From an uncultured delta proteobacterium (GTDB taxonomy: Bacteria > Desulfobacterota > Desulfobulbia > Desulfobulbales > Desulfocapsaceae): DNA of 46,843 nt. Below are positions 27,671-35,926 of this stretch, piece by piece. The DNA is taken from NCBI GenBank assembly GCA_903875445.1, contig CAIQWD010000029.1:1-46843 (forward strand), written 5' to 3'. Both the position numbers and the translations under genes were made by a program. The notes under the pieces are model-generated. The model was not told where the DNA came from. It saw nothing but the letters and a program-made list of their open reading frames with translations, and ran no database searches. Within the stretch, counting starts at the first letter, position 1. The number at the start of each line of letters is the position of its first letter.

Positions 27671-28462
27671 CTACCGCTTGGTCGCGTTCCGGACCGCCTC
27701 GCCGAACATCGGCAGGGTAATGGCCAGATCGCCCTGGAAAAAGAAGTCCGGGAGCGGGAGACTGCCCCGTGAGCCTGGCACCGAGAGCGCCTGTTCCTGG
27801 TTGAATTCGTAGATCAAACCGCCCTGCTGCTTGACCAGTTCGGGCAGGCCGGCGGCTGGATAGACTTGGGCGGAAGTGCCTATGACCAGCAGGAGGTCGC
27901 AGTTTGTCAACAGCTCTTCAATGTGGTGCAGGCTGCGCACCGATTCGCCGAACAGGACAACATTCGGTTTGTAGGGATAGCTGCAGGAGTGGCAATGCGG
28001 CACTTCCTCCAGGTGGTAATGATCCTCGGTCACCGGTGTCACATGGCCGCATTGCAGGCAATGGAGGTGCTGGTGATCGCCATGAATTTCCAGAACCTTG
28101 CGACTGCCCGCCGCCTGGTGCAGATTATCGACATTTTGGGTGACCAGTCCCTGCAGTAAGCCGTCGTTTTCAAAGTCGGCAAGAACCTGGTGGGCACGGT
28201 TCGGCTTTTTGCCAAGCAGGCTGCGGCCCATCTCCCGGTAGAGTTGCCAGGCTTTTTGCGGGTTACTGAGGAAGACATCGAGCGTCGCATATTCATCCGG
28301 CGAGAACACCGACCAGAGCCCGCCCGGGCTGCGAAAATCGGCAATGCCGCTGCCGACCGAGATACCGGCACCGGTTAGGGCGACCGCCTTTTTTGCGGTC
28401 ACGAATCTTGCCGCCGCCCGGGGAAGATGTTGCTGGTTTTTATCAGGGAGGATGGTTTGCAT
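27671..28462 (-). CDS. cobB: Sir2 family NAD-dependent protein deacylase
   Basis: A 263-residue sirtuin. The NAD motifs are TGAGISVGSGIADFRSPGG (in two parts) and TQNVDNLH; the catalytic His is in EIHGDHQ. The zinc site is formed by CLQC and CHSC, and GTSAQVYPAAGLP is the second NAD contact. The family removes acetyl or other acyl groups from lysines and would balance protein acetylation. A GAAGGTG site precedes the ATG. It follows the GalT-like gene after 51 bases on the same strand and may share its transcript. Confidence 0.92.
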   Translation of the reverse strand: MQTILPDKNQQHLPRAAARFVTAKKAVALTGAGISVGSGIADFRSPGGLWSVFSPDEYATLDVFLSNPQKAWQLYREMGRSLLGKKPNRAHQVLADFENDGLLQGLVTQNVDNLHQAAGSRKVLEIHGDHQHLHCLQCGHVTPVTEDHYHLEEVPHCHSCSYPYKPNVVLFGESVRSLHHIEELLTNCDLLLVIGTSAQVYPAAGLPELVKQQGGLIYEFNQEQALSVPGSRGSLPLPDFFFQGDLAITLPMFGEAVRNATKR

Positions 28463-28513
28463 AAAGCACCTTCAGAGTATGGCTTGGGCTATGTATAAGG
28501 GTTGCTATCAGAC

Positions 28514-29548
28514 TCATGCCCAAAAATGCCTTGCGAGACGAGCCGTCTCTTCCGGTTGGACGAAGGTCGCCATATCTCCGAGCATGACCTCAAAACCGGT
28601 ATGGTCGTTACGCACCCAGGGCGCGTGATTCGATCGGGCTAGGATAATCGCCCGCATCTCGAAGCAATCATTGCCATCTTCAATTAAGAGCAGGCCGAAG
28701 TTGTAACCGTTCCGGCACAGGTTCCGATAGAATTTCTGGGTTTTAATAATCCCAAGGGCCAGGTTTTCCCAATCATTTTCCTGCAAGTGCTGAAACGAAG
28801 TGCAATCCGGAAGAATGCCCCATATTTCATAGAAACCTTCCGGGGCGAAGGCGGCCATCCATTGCCACTCTCCGGTATTGCCGAGATAGCGCCGGCCGTC
28901 CTCTCGCTCATGGCGAAGATAGTCGGTAAAAAGGCGTGAACCCCTTGCCTTGTAATACTCCGTTGCCCGAAGGCGTAAAAAGCGATGATGGTTTGCGGCA
29001 ACCGTGTCGGCATTGATCTGCAGGTGCGGGTGGAGAAGTGAGCCGCCCGCTGAAGGCAGATGATTCTGGGTAATAGCCATGTACAGTGCCTGCGGATCGG
29101 TCGCCCGGATTCTGCGGAGATATTCGGCACAATTCAAGAAACTGTCCCGGTAGGAACGAACGGATGCCGTACCGATCTCAACGAAATGCTTATCGTCAAA
29201 GAGACTGACTGCGGAATAAGCACCATAAGGAAAAAGATTGGGAAAGAGCAGGGATTCGCCGCGGACAAGCCTTCCGGAAGGCGTCAGCTTTTCCATGCAC
29301 TGCGGCGTTTTTACCGCCACTTGCGGTCGGCAGAACGGGCACTCGGCTTTCAGGTCGGCATCGGGCGGGGGCGGGGGTAGAGGTTCCGTTCCCTTTTCCT
29401 TCTCGCCGATACGACTGAGGGTAACTCGGCTGGTACGAAAGGTTATTGGATTGGTTCGGATCTCGATAGTCCGTTCCGCCTCGCAGCCATCAGGCGCGAT
29501 AAACCGTGCCTTGACGGGTTCACTTGTGAAAAGAAGTTTCCGGTCCAT
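28514..29548 (-). CDS. Galactose-1-phosphate uridylyltransferase-like protein (HIT superfamily)
   Basis: A 344-residue protein with the GalT active-site motif HPHLQ (His173 to Gln177), whose central His carries the nucleotide. A CPFC pair (Cys70/Cys73) suits zinc binding. RGESLLFPNLFPYGAYSAV and GYNFGLLLIEDGND fit the two GalT halves. It may be a GalT, or one of the related nucleotidyltransferases that act on other sugar phosphates or on ADP-type nucleotides; no other galactose gene is beside it. A GAGAGG site before the ATG set the start, rather than a TTG nine codons earlier. Confidence 0.75.
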   Translation of the reverse strand: MDRKLLFTSEPVKARFIAPDGCEAERTIEIRTNPITFRTSRVTLSRIGEKEKGTEPLPPPPPDADLKAECPFCRPQVAVKTPQCMEKLTPSGRLVRGESLLFPNLFPYGAYSAVSLFDDKHFVEIGTASVRSYRDSFLNCAEYLRRIRATDPQALYMAITQNHLPSAGGSLLHPHLQINADTVAANHHRFLRLRATEYYKARGSRLFTDYLRHEREDGRRYLGNTGEWQWMAAFAPEGFYEIWGILPDCTSFQHLQENDWENLALGIIKTQKFYRNLCRNGYNFGLLLIEDGNDCFEMRAIILARSNHAPWVRNDHTGFEVMLGDMATFVQPEETARLARHFWA

Positions 29549-29715
29549 TGTTTTCCTCTCCTCGTCGTTTTCCAAACCCTCGGCAATTTCGCCGGGCTGC
29601 AGATTGCTTCGGCCGCTAAAGTGCGTATTGTCGCAGGTGATAGCAGGAGCCTGTCAAGGTCAAGGTTTGTTAAAATCTAAGACTTGCCTTCAATCGCTTG
29701 GGTTGCGAAGAATTA

Positions 29716-30894
29716 TCAGCAAGGAGTTCTGTGTACCTTTCCAATATATACAAGAAAAAGGGCTGCCGAGAGCAAGGCCATAATTCCCCCGAAATAAAAC
29801 GGTGTGGCCGGACCAATGCGATCCCAGAGCAGACCGGCGACAATACTTGCGGGTAAGAGGGCAAGGCCGATGCACATATTGTAGATGCCGAAGGCCGTGG
29901 CCTTGAATGTCGGAGGGATTATAGTCGCCAGATATGCCTTTTGCACTCCCTCGGTGATGCCCATAAAAAGTCCATAGAGGCTGAACAGCACCCAGACCTG
30001 CAAGGTGGTTGTAGCAGCTGCAAAGCCAAAATAGACGATGGCGAAAAAAGCAAAGCCCAGAAGAAGAAGCCGTTTCTTGCCGAATCGGTCGGCTACCATA
30101 CCGGCCGGCATGGCAGATAGCGAATAGACAAGATTGAAAACCAGGTAGACCGCCGGTATCATGACGGAAGGCACCCCGAGTTGTTCGGCCCTGAGAATGA
30201 GAAAGACATCGCTTGAATTGCCGATTGCAAAGAGCGTGGCGATGCCCATAAAAAACTTGAACCGCCAATCAAAATGGCTGAGAGATAGTTTTGGTTTTGG
30301 GTGATCGGCAGGGGTGCTCTTGGCGGTTTCGCTAATGAAGAAGACGATAAACAGCACGGCCAGCACCGCCGGGATCATCGAGAGCCAAAAGACAAGGCGA
30401 TAATTATCGGCAAAAAGACCCAGGAGGAGAATTGCCAGCGATGGCCCAATGACTGCACCGAAGGTGTCCATGGAACGGTGAAAACCGAAGGCTTTGCCCA
30501 AAGAGCCTCGGTCGACGGATTCATCGATGAGGGCATCGCGCGGTGCGGTGCGGATGCCCTTGCCAAGGCGATCGACGAAGCGAAAGGCGAAAACCTGGGG
30601 CCAGGCCGACGCCAGTGCCACAAAGGGCCTGCTGAGTGTGGAAATGCCGTAACCGAGGGCCATCAGCCACTTGCGGCTGCCGATACGGTCGGAGTACATG
30701 CCGGAGAAAACCTTCAGGAGACTTGCAGTCGATTCGGCAATGCCCTCTATCAGTCCGATGACTGATTTGTTGACGCCGAGCACGTTGGCGAGAAACAGAG
30801 GGACCAGGGGATAGATCATTTCCGAACTGACATCCATCAAGAAACTGACCAGTCCCGCCATGATCACATTCTTGTTCAACCCAAGGGGTTTCAT
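29716..30894 (-). CDS. Major facilitator superfamily transporter
   Basis: A 392-residue protein with about twelve membrane helices. Motif A-like sequence is present (SDRIGSRKWLMALGYG and DRLGKGIRTAPRDALI), and the second half repeats it (ADRFGKKRLLLLG). The early MDVSSEMIYPLVPLFL stretch is common in a subgroup of uncharacterised bacterial MFS exporters. The substrate is unknown. An AGGAG site precedes the ATG; an upstream extension overlapping the DUF1992 gene was rejected. It lies 16 bases after DUF1992 on the same strand. Confidence 0.88.
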   Translation of the reverse strand: MKPLGLNKNVIMAGLVSFLMDVSSEMIYPLVPLFLANVLGVNKSVIGLIEGIAESTASLLKVFSGMYSDRIGSRKWLMALGYGISTLSRPFVALASAWPQVFAFRFVDRLGKGIRTAPRDALIDESVDRGSLGKAFGFHRSMDTFGAVIGPSLAILLLGLFADNYRLVFWLSMIPAVLAVLFIVFFISETAKSTPADHPKPKLSLSHFDWRFKFFMGIATLFAIGNSSDVFLILRAEQLGVPSVMIPAVYLVFNLVYSLSAMPAGMVADRFGKKRLLLLGFAFFAIVYFGFAAATTTLQVWVLFSLYGLFMGITEGVQKAYLATIIPPTFKATAFGIYNMCIGLALLPASIVAGLLWDRIGPATPFYFGGIMALLSAALFLVYIGKVHRTPC

Positions 30895-30910
30895 TTCTCT
30901 CCTGAAGTAT

Positions 30911-31297
30911 CTATTTTTTAGACTTGGAGTGCAGGGTAATCCGTTCCACCACTTTTTGGTAATAGTCCTGCTGACCGGCAATATTGACCGGCGAAGAACG
31001 CTGAGCGTCAATTTTCATGAGGAGGACGTTCAGCTTTTTCATCTGCTTCAGCCGTTCGTGTTCATCCTCCGTGCAGGCAATGAGATCTTCGAGTTTTTTT
31101 ACTTCCTTGCGTTCCTCGATTTCCGGCGGCAGATAGCCGCTGTTCTTGAGGATTTTATAGGCCATTTTCAGGTCATCGGGAACAAAACGGTCATCGTCCA
31201 AGGGCAGGGGCTTGTTCTTCCATTTCGGTGAGTTGAGGTCCCTCTCCTGCATGGCCTGGGCGATTTTTTGTTCCGCGATAAAGGAAAGCGGGTCCAT
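30911..31297 (-). CDS. DUF1992 (DnaJ-related) family protein
   Basis: A 128-residue protein of the conserved domain shared with human DNAJC28. The family marks are the AEQKIAQAMQERDLNS start, GKPLPLDDD-like sequence (KPLPLDDDRFVP) and MAYKILKNSGYLPPEIEERKE. It has no J-domain HPD motif, so it is not a co-chaperone in the usual sense; the role is unknown. It is probably cytoplasmic and helical. A GGAGG site precedes the ATG. It follows the esterase gene after 33 bases. Confidence 0.9.
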   Translation of the reverse strand: MDPLSFIAEQKIAQAMQERDLNSPKWKNKPLPLDDDRFVPDDLKMAYKILKNSGYLPPEIEERKEVKKLEDLIACTEDEHERLKQMKKLNVLLMKIDAQRSSPVNIAGQQDYYQKVVERITLHSKSKK

Positions 31298-31330
31298 GGT
31301 ACCTCCGGTTACTGGTTTTCTGCGATGATA

Positions 31331-31990
31331 TTAATCTAAGACACTCTGCAGCCACTCGGAAATGTCGCTTATCTGTTGCGGGCAGACCGAATGCTCCATC
31401 GGGTAGTTTTGGTAGCTGACCTGGTACCCCTCGGAGGTCAAACGGGCAGCCGCCTTGCGCCCAAGGGCCTCGGGGACGACCGGATCGTGGGTGCCGTGCT
31501 GGATCTTGATGGGGATTTTTTTGTTAGCCGGATTATAATCGAGGATATCGGCGGTCGCCAGGTAGGTGGACATGGCCAGCAGACCGCCGAGGGGGGTGGG
31601 ATGGCTGAGTGCCAGATGATAGGCAACCGCTCCGCCCTGGGAAAATCCGGCGATGACCAGCCGCTTACCGGCGATTCCCCGGGCAAGTTCCCGGTCGACA
31701 AAAGCACCGATGGCCACCACTGAGGCGAGCAGTCCGGGCACATCGATCTTCCGGTCGATCTGCATTTCGAGAATGTCGTACCAGGCGGGCATGACAAAGC
31801 CGCCATTGACCGTCACCGGCATCGAGGGAGCATGGGGAAAGATAAAGCGTATGGCCATGGCACTCGGCAACCGCATCTGTTCGACGATGGGGGCAAAATC
31901 GTTGCCGTCCGCTCCCAGGCCGTGCAACCAGATGACTGTGCTGTCGGGTGTGGGGCGGGTTTCCAGTTCAATGGCCGGCAAAAGTGTCAT
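31331..31990 (-). CDS. Carboxylesterase/acyl-protein thioesterase-like hydrolase
   Basis: A 219-residue alpha/beta hydrolase of the phospholipase/carboxylesterase family. The catalytic triad reads Ser117 in GFSQGG, Asp169 in HGTHDP and His200 in MEHSVCPQ. The oxyanion region is WLHGLGADGNDF. The family hydrolyses short-chain esters or thioesters in the cytoplasm; the substrate is unknown. The ATG has AGAGGAAG just upstream; a longer start in the same frame lacks support. It is first of a likely three-gene transcript with DUF1992 and the MFS gene. Confidence 0.9.
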   Translation of the reverse strand: MTLLPAIELETRPTPDSTVIWLHGLGADGNDFAPIVEQMRLPSAMAIRFIFPHAPSMPVTVNGGFVMPAWYDILEMQIDRKIDVPGLLASVVAIGAFVDRELARGIAGKRLVIAGFSQGGAVAYHLALSHPTPLGGLLAMSTYLATADILDYNPANKKIPIKIQHGTHDPVVPEALGRKAAARLTSEGYQVSYQNYPMEHSVCPQQISDISEWLQSVLD

Positions 31991-32263
31991 GGTCTTCCTC
32001 TTGGTAATTGGGCTGCGAGTTATTGTCGCACGGCTGGGCTGAAAGAGACATTCCATGGTAGCATAATTGGGGCTCGATTCGCCATCTTTTAGAAGCTTGC
32101 AACGAAAATGGCTAGGGAGAAAGAGGGCGCGTCGAACCTCCCGGCTTCCTCTGTTGGGAGCTGAAATTGCTGATTTTTCGACCGGAAGGTGGTATCGTTT
32201 ATTCCTTCGCAGGCGGCAAGGTCATTGTCGGCCGGCATATTTCAATATTCTCGGGGTGAAAGC

Positions 32264-32662
32264 ATGAAGTTACAAGAAAGCCTCAAAGGCGATTTGAAGG
32301 TGGCCATGAAGGCCAAGGACAGCGACCGGACGTGGGCGATCCGCGTTCTCATCGGGGAATTCGGTCGTCAGGCGGAAAAGGAGCTGAGCGACGAGCAGGT
32401 TGTCGCCATCATTAAAAAACTGATCAAATCGGAGCGAGAGCTGCTGGTGGCGCAGGGCCGGGACAGCAGCCCCTTTCTCACCATCATGGAAGAGTATCTG
32501 CCGACGGCGGCCACTGAAGCAGAGATCCGCGCCTGGATCGAAGAGAATATCGATTTCTCCGCCTTTGCCAACCGGATGCAGGCGATGCGGCCGATCATGA
32601 ATCATTTTGGCAGCGCCGCCGACGGCAATGTGGTGAAGAAAATCCTCCTGAGTTTTGCCTGA
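32264..32662 (+). CDS. GatB/YqeY domain protein
   Basis: A 132-residue cytoplasmic protein equal to the tail domain of GatB, as in YqeY. It begins MKLQESLKGDLKVAMKAKD and carries the RVLIGEF and EYLPTAATEAEIRAW segments of the family. The domain binds tRNA in GatB, but the free-standing protein has no settled role. A GGGGTGA site precedes the ATG. It is divergent from the esterase gene with about 270 bases between, and ends six bases before the convergent methyltransferase stop. Confidence 0.85.
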   Translation: MKLQESLKGDLKVAMKAKDSDRTWAIRVLIGEFGRQAEKELSDEQVVAIIKKLIKSERELLVAQGRDSSPFLTIMEEYLPTAATEAEIRAWIEENIDFSAFANRMQAMRPIMNHFGSAADGNVVKKILLSFA

Positions 32663-32668
32663 GCCCCA

Positions 32669-33505
32669 TTATGACCGGGTAATCCCCAGTATGGTGTGCC
32701 AGATATCGTCCTGATTCCAGCGTTTAAGGATAAGAACCGGCTGGGTCACGAGAAACTCGAGGATTTTCTCGGCCTCGCTCCCCAGAAGGCCGGAGAGGAT
32801 AAACCATTTCTGGCGGAGAAAGCCCTCGGTGCGCACCAGCTCCTTCATGACATCGAAATGGATATTGGCAACCAGGAGGTCGGTGGCAATGGCGGTGTGT
32901 TCTTCCGCTCGGCCGTTGACAACCAGGATGCGGTCGTCCAGCTGGTTGAGGGCGACGTTCTGCCGCGCGGTCCTGGCCGCCAGGTAGTTATAGTCGACGG
33001 CGATGATCCGCGGGCAGCCGAGCTTTGCCGCCGCCAGGGCGAGGATGCCGGTGCCCGAGCCCAGATCGAGCATGCTCTGCACCTTGTTGCCGGCACAGGC
33101 GATATCGATGGCCTCAAGGCAGGCCTGGGTCGTCGTGTGCATACCGTTGCCGAAGACCACTCCCGAATCGATGGTGATCGCCACCTCGTTTTCTCCGGGC
33201 GAGGCCTTGATCCAGGTGGGGTTGAGGAGAAACCGGCCGATGCGCACCGGTTCAACGGTGCCGCCCTGCCACTGGGCATAGGTCATTTGATATTCGTCGA
33301 GTAACCTTCGGCCGGGAAAATGGGCAAGAAGCTGTACTACCTTTTCATGCGCCGGCCGGGTAAAAAAGAGAAAGCTGAAGTCGTCCTCGACCCAGTTGCC
33401 GAGATAATGGTCGGCGGCAATCGGTTGATGGGCAGGAATAACCCCCTCTATGTAATAAATATAAAGGAGGGTGTCGGGGCGGAGAAGCGGACGTGGTTCC
33501 GGCAT
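32669..33505 (-). CDS. PrmA-like ribosomal protein L11 methyltransferase
   Basis: A 278-residue SAM-dependent methyltransferase. It has VVFGNGMHTTTQ, the PrmA signature loop (normally FGTGxHxTT; here Asn replaces Thr). DLGSGTGILALAAAKLG is motif I, VDYNYLAARTARQN follows, and VANIHFDVM stands in the catalytic NPPF-like position. The N-terminal 90 residues form a substrate-recognition domain. PrmA trimethylates L11, but the divergent loop leaves room for another substrate. The ribosome-binding site is weak, and it lies 13 bases after the upstream gene, so coupling is likely. Confidence 0.75.
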   Translation of the reverse strand: MPEPRPLLRPDTLLYIYYIEGVIPAHQPIAADHYLGNWVEDDFSFLFFTRPAHEKVVQLLAHFPGRRLLDEYQMTYAQWQGGTVEPVRIGRFLLNPTWIKASPGENEVAITIDSGVVFGNGMHTTTQACLEAIDIACAGNKVQSMLDLGSGTGILALAAAKLGCPRIIAVDYNYLAARTARQNVALNQLDDRILVVNGRAEEHTAIATDLLVANIHFDVMKELVRTEGFLRQKWFILSGLLGSEAEKILEFLVTQPVLILKRWNQDDIWHTILGITRS

Positions 33506-33518
33506 GGCGGCGGGTCGC

Positions 33519-34190
33519 TTAATATCTGATTTTGGTGAGAAAGCTCAGGACGCCGGTGACCATGGTTTTCACCTGCTCGGCGGGGATATCGTCGCTCTTC
33601 GACGCGGCGGCCTTGTCGTAGAGTTCCAGCCATGCAACTATTTCTTTATTTTCCTGCCGGGCGTAAATCTGTCTTTTATAGGCCTCGCCGGTCAATTGCA
33701 AGCCCTTCTTGGCAACCGCTTTGTTTTGGATTTCATTGAAGATTTTTATCCCTTTGGCGAGGCAGAGATTGCGCAGTTGTTTCTCCAGCACCGCACCGGC
33801 GATAATCGCTGCCGCTCGGAGATTATTTAAGTCAAGCTGCACTTTGGCCAGGTGCAGCATATCCGTCAATACGTCGCGGTTAATCGCTCCACTGGTGGTT
33901 TCCAGCCAATCGCCTTGAAGATCCTTCTCGGCTGCAGTGAGGATGCCGATGCCGCGGCGGGCTCGACTAGCGGTAGGGTGAGTGACCTCGGATTTGAAAC
34001 TTTGGTGATAGGTGCTGTCCTGGCCAAAGACCCGGCCAAGGTAGGACAGGGCGGAGATCCTGAAATCGTGAAATTTTTCTTCATTCACAAGACTTTTTTG
34101 CTGGCTTTCTCCGGTCTCGGTGGCAATTACTTTTTCACCGTTCATTAAGATTGCCGCCAGCTGGGCAAGAAGCTCGTCCTGGTTTTTCAT
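33519..34190 (-). CDS. Unknown helical protein (possibly HEPN/DUF4145-like)
   Basis: A 223-residue mostly helical protein that I do not recognise with certainty. The middle (DMLHLAKVQLDLNNLRAA, then IIAGAVLEKQLRNLC) resembles HEPN/DUF4145-type helical domains. There is no classic RxxxxH nuclease motif. The C-terminus is rich in Lys and Glu. The chosen ATG has no good ribosome-binding site. The frame stays open for another 107 codons, with an ATG at 34247 and another at 34355, so the N-terminus is uncertain. It precedes the PrmA-like gene by 13 bases. Confidence 0.45.
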   Translation of the reverse strand: MKNQDELLAQLAAILMNGEKVIATETGESQQKSLVNEEKFHDFRISALSYLGRVFGQDSTYHQSFKSEVTHPTASRARRGIGILTAAEKDLQGDWLETTSGAINRDVLTDMLHLAKVQLDLNNLRAAAIIAGAVLEKQLRNLCLAKGIKIFNEIQNKAVAKKGLQLTGEAYKRQIYARQENKEIVAWLELYDKAAASKSDDIPAEQVKTMVTGVLSFLTKIRY

Positions 34191-34522
34191 GGTCGTTGGC
34201 TGTTTTTCCGATTTGCTGAAGTGAATGTTTTTTATATTTTCCCTCATATACTCGCTGTGGGGGAAAATATCATCAGCGGATTCGCCGGACGCAAGTTTTT
34301 GTCTACGAGAAACAGGTGCATGTTTCTCGTTGCACTGCAAAAAAAGTGTTGCCATGGCCCGAACGTCTCTTTTGAGGGTTGAATTGGCGGCGATTCTTCC
34401 GACAACTGCACATGTTATGTTGCAGGGTGGCGATTCGCTCCGACTCATGCAGCCTCGGAGCCTTTGCCATTTACCCAAGCCTCCTCTCCCATTCCCTCCT
34501 TCGGCAAACACGAAATTTTCTT

Positions 34523-34538
34523 TAATACTGAGGTATTA
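34523..34538. repeat. Inverted repeat, possible activator site
   Basis: TAATAC, four bases, GTATTA. It lies about 95 bases upstream of the sigma-54-type promoter, a usual distance for an enhancer-binding activator site. The activator is unknown. Confidence 0.35.
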
Positions 34539-34630
34539 CCTGGAATCCTGCGGTAGGTTATTGTTTCTCTCGGGCATGGCAGATGGCGGAAGAATCGTTA
34601 CTGCTGATTTTAATGAAACGGGCGATAGCA

Positions 34631-34647
34631 TTGGCACAGAGCTTGCT
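34631..34647 (+). promoter_or_regulatory. Sigma-54-type promoter for the TauE/SafE permease gene
   Basis: TTGGCAC, five bases, TTGCT: the conserved GG of the -24 box and GC of the -12 box are 12 bases apart as required, and the surrounding bases match consensus. Transcription would start near 34658, about 60 bases before the GTG start. Such promoters need an AAA+ activator, and none is encoded in the window. Confidence 0.7.
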
Positions 34648-34717
34648 TCTTCATATCCACGGAGTGTTTTGATAAGTAATAGAAATGTTGTTCACCTTTT
34701 TAAAATGGAGGTCTACT

Positions 34718-35869
34718 GTGACGAAGAATTTTAGAATGCTCTTTTTTGCCATGTTTGCCATACTGGCCCTTGGCCTGTGGCTGGAGCCCGCCTGGGCCGA
34801 TAAACTGCAGGATGCTATTGGCGCAACACCCCAAGGGGTTGACAAGGGGCAGATTGACGCCGCCAAACCCGCAGGGTTTCTTGGTATCCCCGGTGGCCCG
34901 CAGGTGAACCCGATCCTCGCCTTTGCCTGGGCGGTTTGGTGTGGTTGGATCTTTTCCACCGTCGGCGCCTTCGGCGGGGTTATGGCCGGTGTCGGCCATA
35001 TGACGGTTTTTGGTCTTGGCAATTACGCCAAGAGTTTCAAGCAAACCTCGCCGGGTTTGAACAAGACCATCACCGATTCGATTCGCGGCTCCAACCAGTA
35101 TCTGGTCGGCCTGTCGGCGCTCATTTCCTCATTTAACTACTACCGCATGGGCCGCCTGGTTGTGCCGCTCGCCATAGCGCTGGGAATAGGTTCCATGCTC
35201 GGTGCATGGGGTTCCGTTACTCTGACCGCGGGCAAAGTCACTTTTTCTCAGTACCAGGGGTGGTTCGGCCTTTTTGTTTTGGCGCTCGGATGTTACTTGT
35301 TCTACGAGACCTCTTCCTCAGGCCAAGCCAGCAAGAAGAAGGCCAAGGCAGCCGCCTCGGCCTTTGAGGCCTCGGTGAAAAAGCAAAAGAGCGGCGAAGT
35401 GGTCGACACCGCCGCCCTCGGGGTGAAAGTGACCAAGATGTCGTTCACCCAGATCTGCTTCACCTTTTATGCTGTCGAGTTCAAGTTCAATCCCTTAATC
35501 CCCCTCCTCGGCGGGGTGGTAATTTCAGCGGTTGCCGCATTTCTCGGCGTGGGTGGTGGTTTTCTTCTCGTTCCTTTCTTAACGAGCGTTGCCGAACTGC
35601 CCATGTATCTGGCAGCCGGTACCTCGGCTTTGGCCGTTCTTATCAGCATGATTACCAGTATTATCACCCTCATTTCCAAAGGTGTCACCTTCGATTGGGC
35701 GCTGATCGGTCTGGAGCTGGTGGGTATCGCTGTCGGTTCGGTAATCGGTCCGAGAACCTCGAAGTACTTCTCCGATCTCTGGCTGAAGCGTCTTTTTATT
35801 GTGCTGGCTTTGTATGTTGGTATCGATTATGTGTTGGCAGGGTTCTTTAATATTAAAATTACCGGGTAA
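34718..35869 (+). CDS. TauE/SafE family sulfite/anion permease
   Basis: A 383-residue membrane protein of the TSUP (TauE/SafE, DUF81) family. An N-terminal segment of about 27 residues (ending EPAWA) looks like a signal peptide. About eight helices follow in two halves, each with a glycine-rich GG(V/F)xxG-type element (VGAFGGVMAGVGH and FLGVGGGFLLVPF). A hydrophilic loop of about 50 residues rich in Lys/Ala (SKKKAKAAA) separates the halves. The family moves sulfite, sulfonates or thiosulfate-like anions. The GTG start has GGAGG six bases upstream. The sigma-54-type promoter implies activation by an environmental signal. It is followed by a small membrane protein behind a hairpin. Confidence 0.85.
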   Translation: MTKNFRMLFFAMFAILALGLWLEPAWADKLQDAIGATPQGVDKGQIDAAKPAGFLGIPGGPQVNPILAFAWAVWCGWIFSTVGAFGGVMAGVGHMTVFGLGNYAKSFKQTSPGLNKTITDSIRGSNQYLVGLSALISSFNYYRMGRLVVPLAIALGIGSMLGAWGSVTLTAGKVTFSQYQGWFGLFVLALGCYLFYETSSSGQASKKKAKAAASAFEASVKKQKSGEVVDTAALGVKVTKMSFTQICFTFYAVEFKFNPLIPLLGGVVISAVAAFLGVGGGFLLVPFLTSVAELPMYLAAGTSALAVLISMITSIITLISKGVTFDWALIGLELVGIAVGSVIGPRTSKYFSDLWLKRLFIVLALYVGIDYVLAGFFNIKITG

Positions 35870-35893
35870 CACTCACTGGCGTTGAGCGCAATC

Positions 35894-35921
35894 AAGGCTC
35901 CGCCGCTATTGACGGAGCCTT
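35894..35921 (+). promoter_or_regulatory. Hairpin covering the ribosome-binding site of the next gene
   Basis: A perfect 9-base-pair stem (AAGGCTCCG with its complement) and a 10-base loop end five bases before the ATG. The GGAG ribosome-binding site lies in the right arm. No T-run follows, so it is more likely a translational attenuator or RNA-stability element than a terminator. Confidence 0.5.
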
Positions 35922-35926
35922 AATTG

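Larger units (their letters stand above)
34191..34717. other. Regulatory intergenic region upstream of the TauE/SafE gene
   Basis: About 530 bases with no convincing gene. It carries a 6+6 inverted repeat, a sigma-54-type promoter and the ribosome-binding site of the permease gene. The left part may include an N-terminal extension of the reverse-strand helical gene. A 169-codon forward ORF crossing it was rejected. Confidence 0.6.

Noticed and set aside
34225-34734. 169-codon forward ORF
   Set aside because: It runs through the sigma-54-type promoter and into the permease start, has no ribosome-binding site and shows no family motif.
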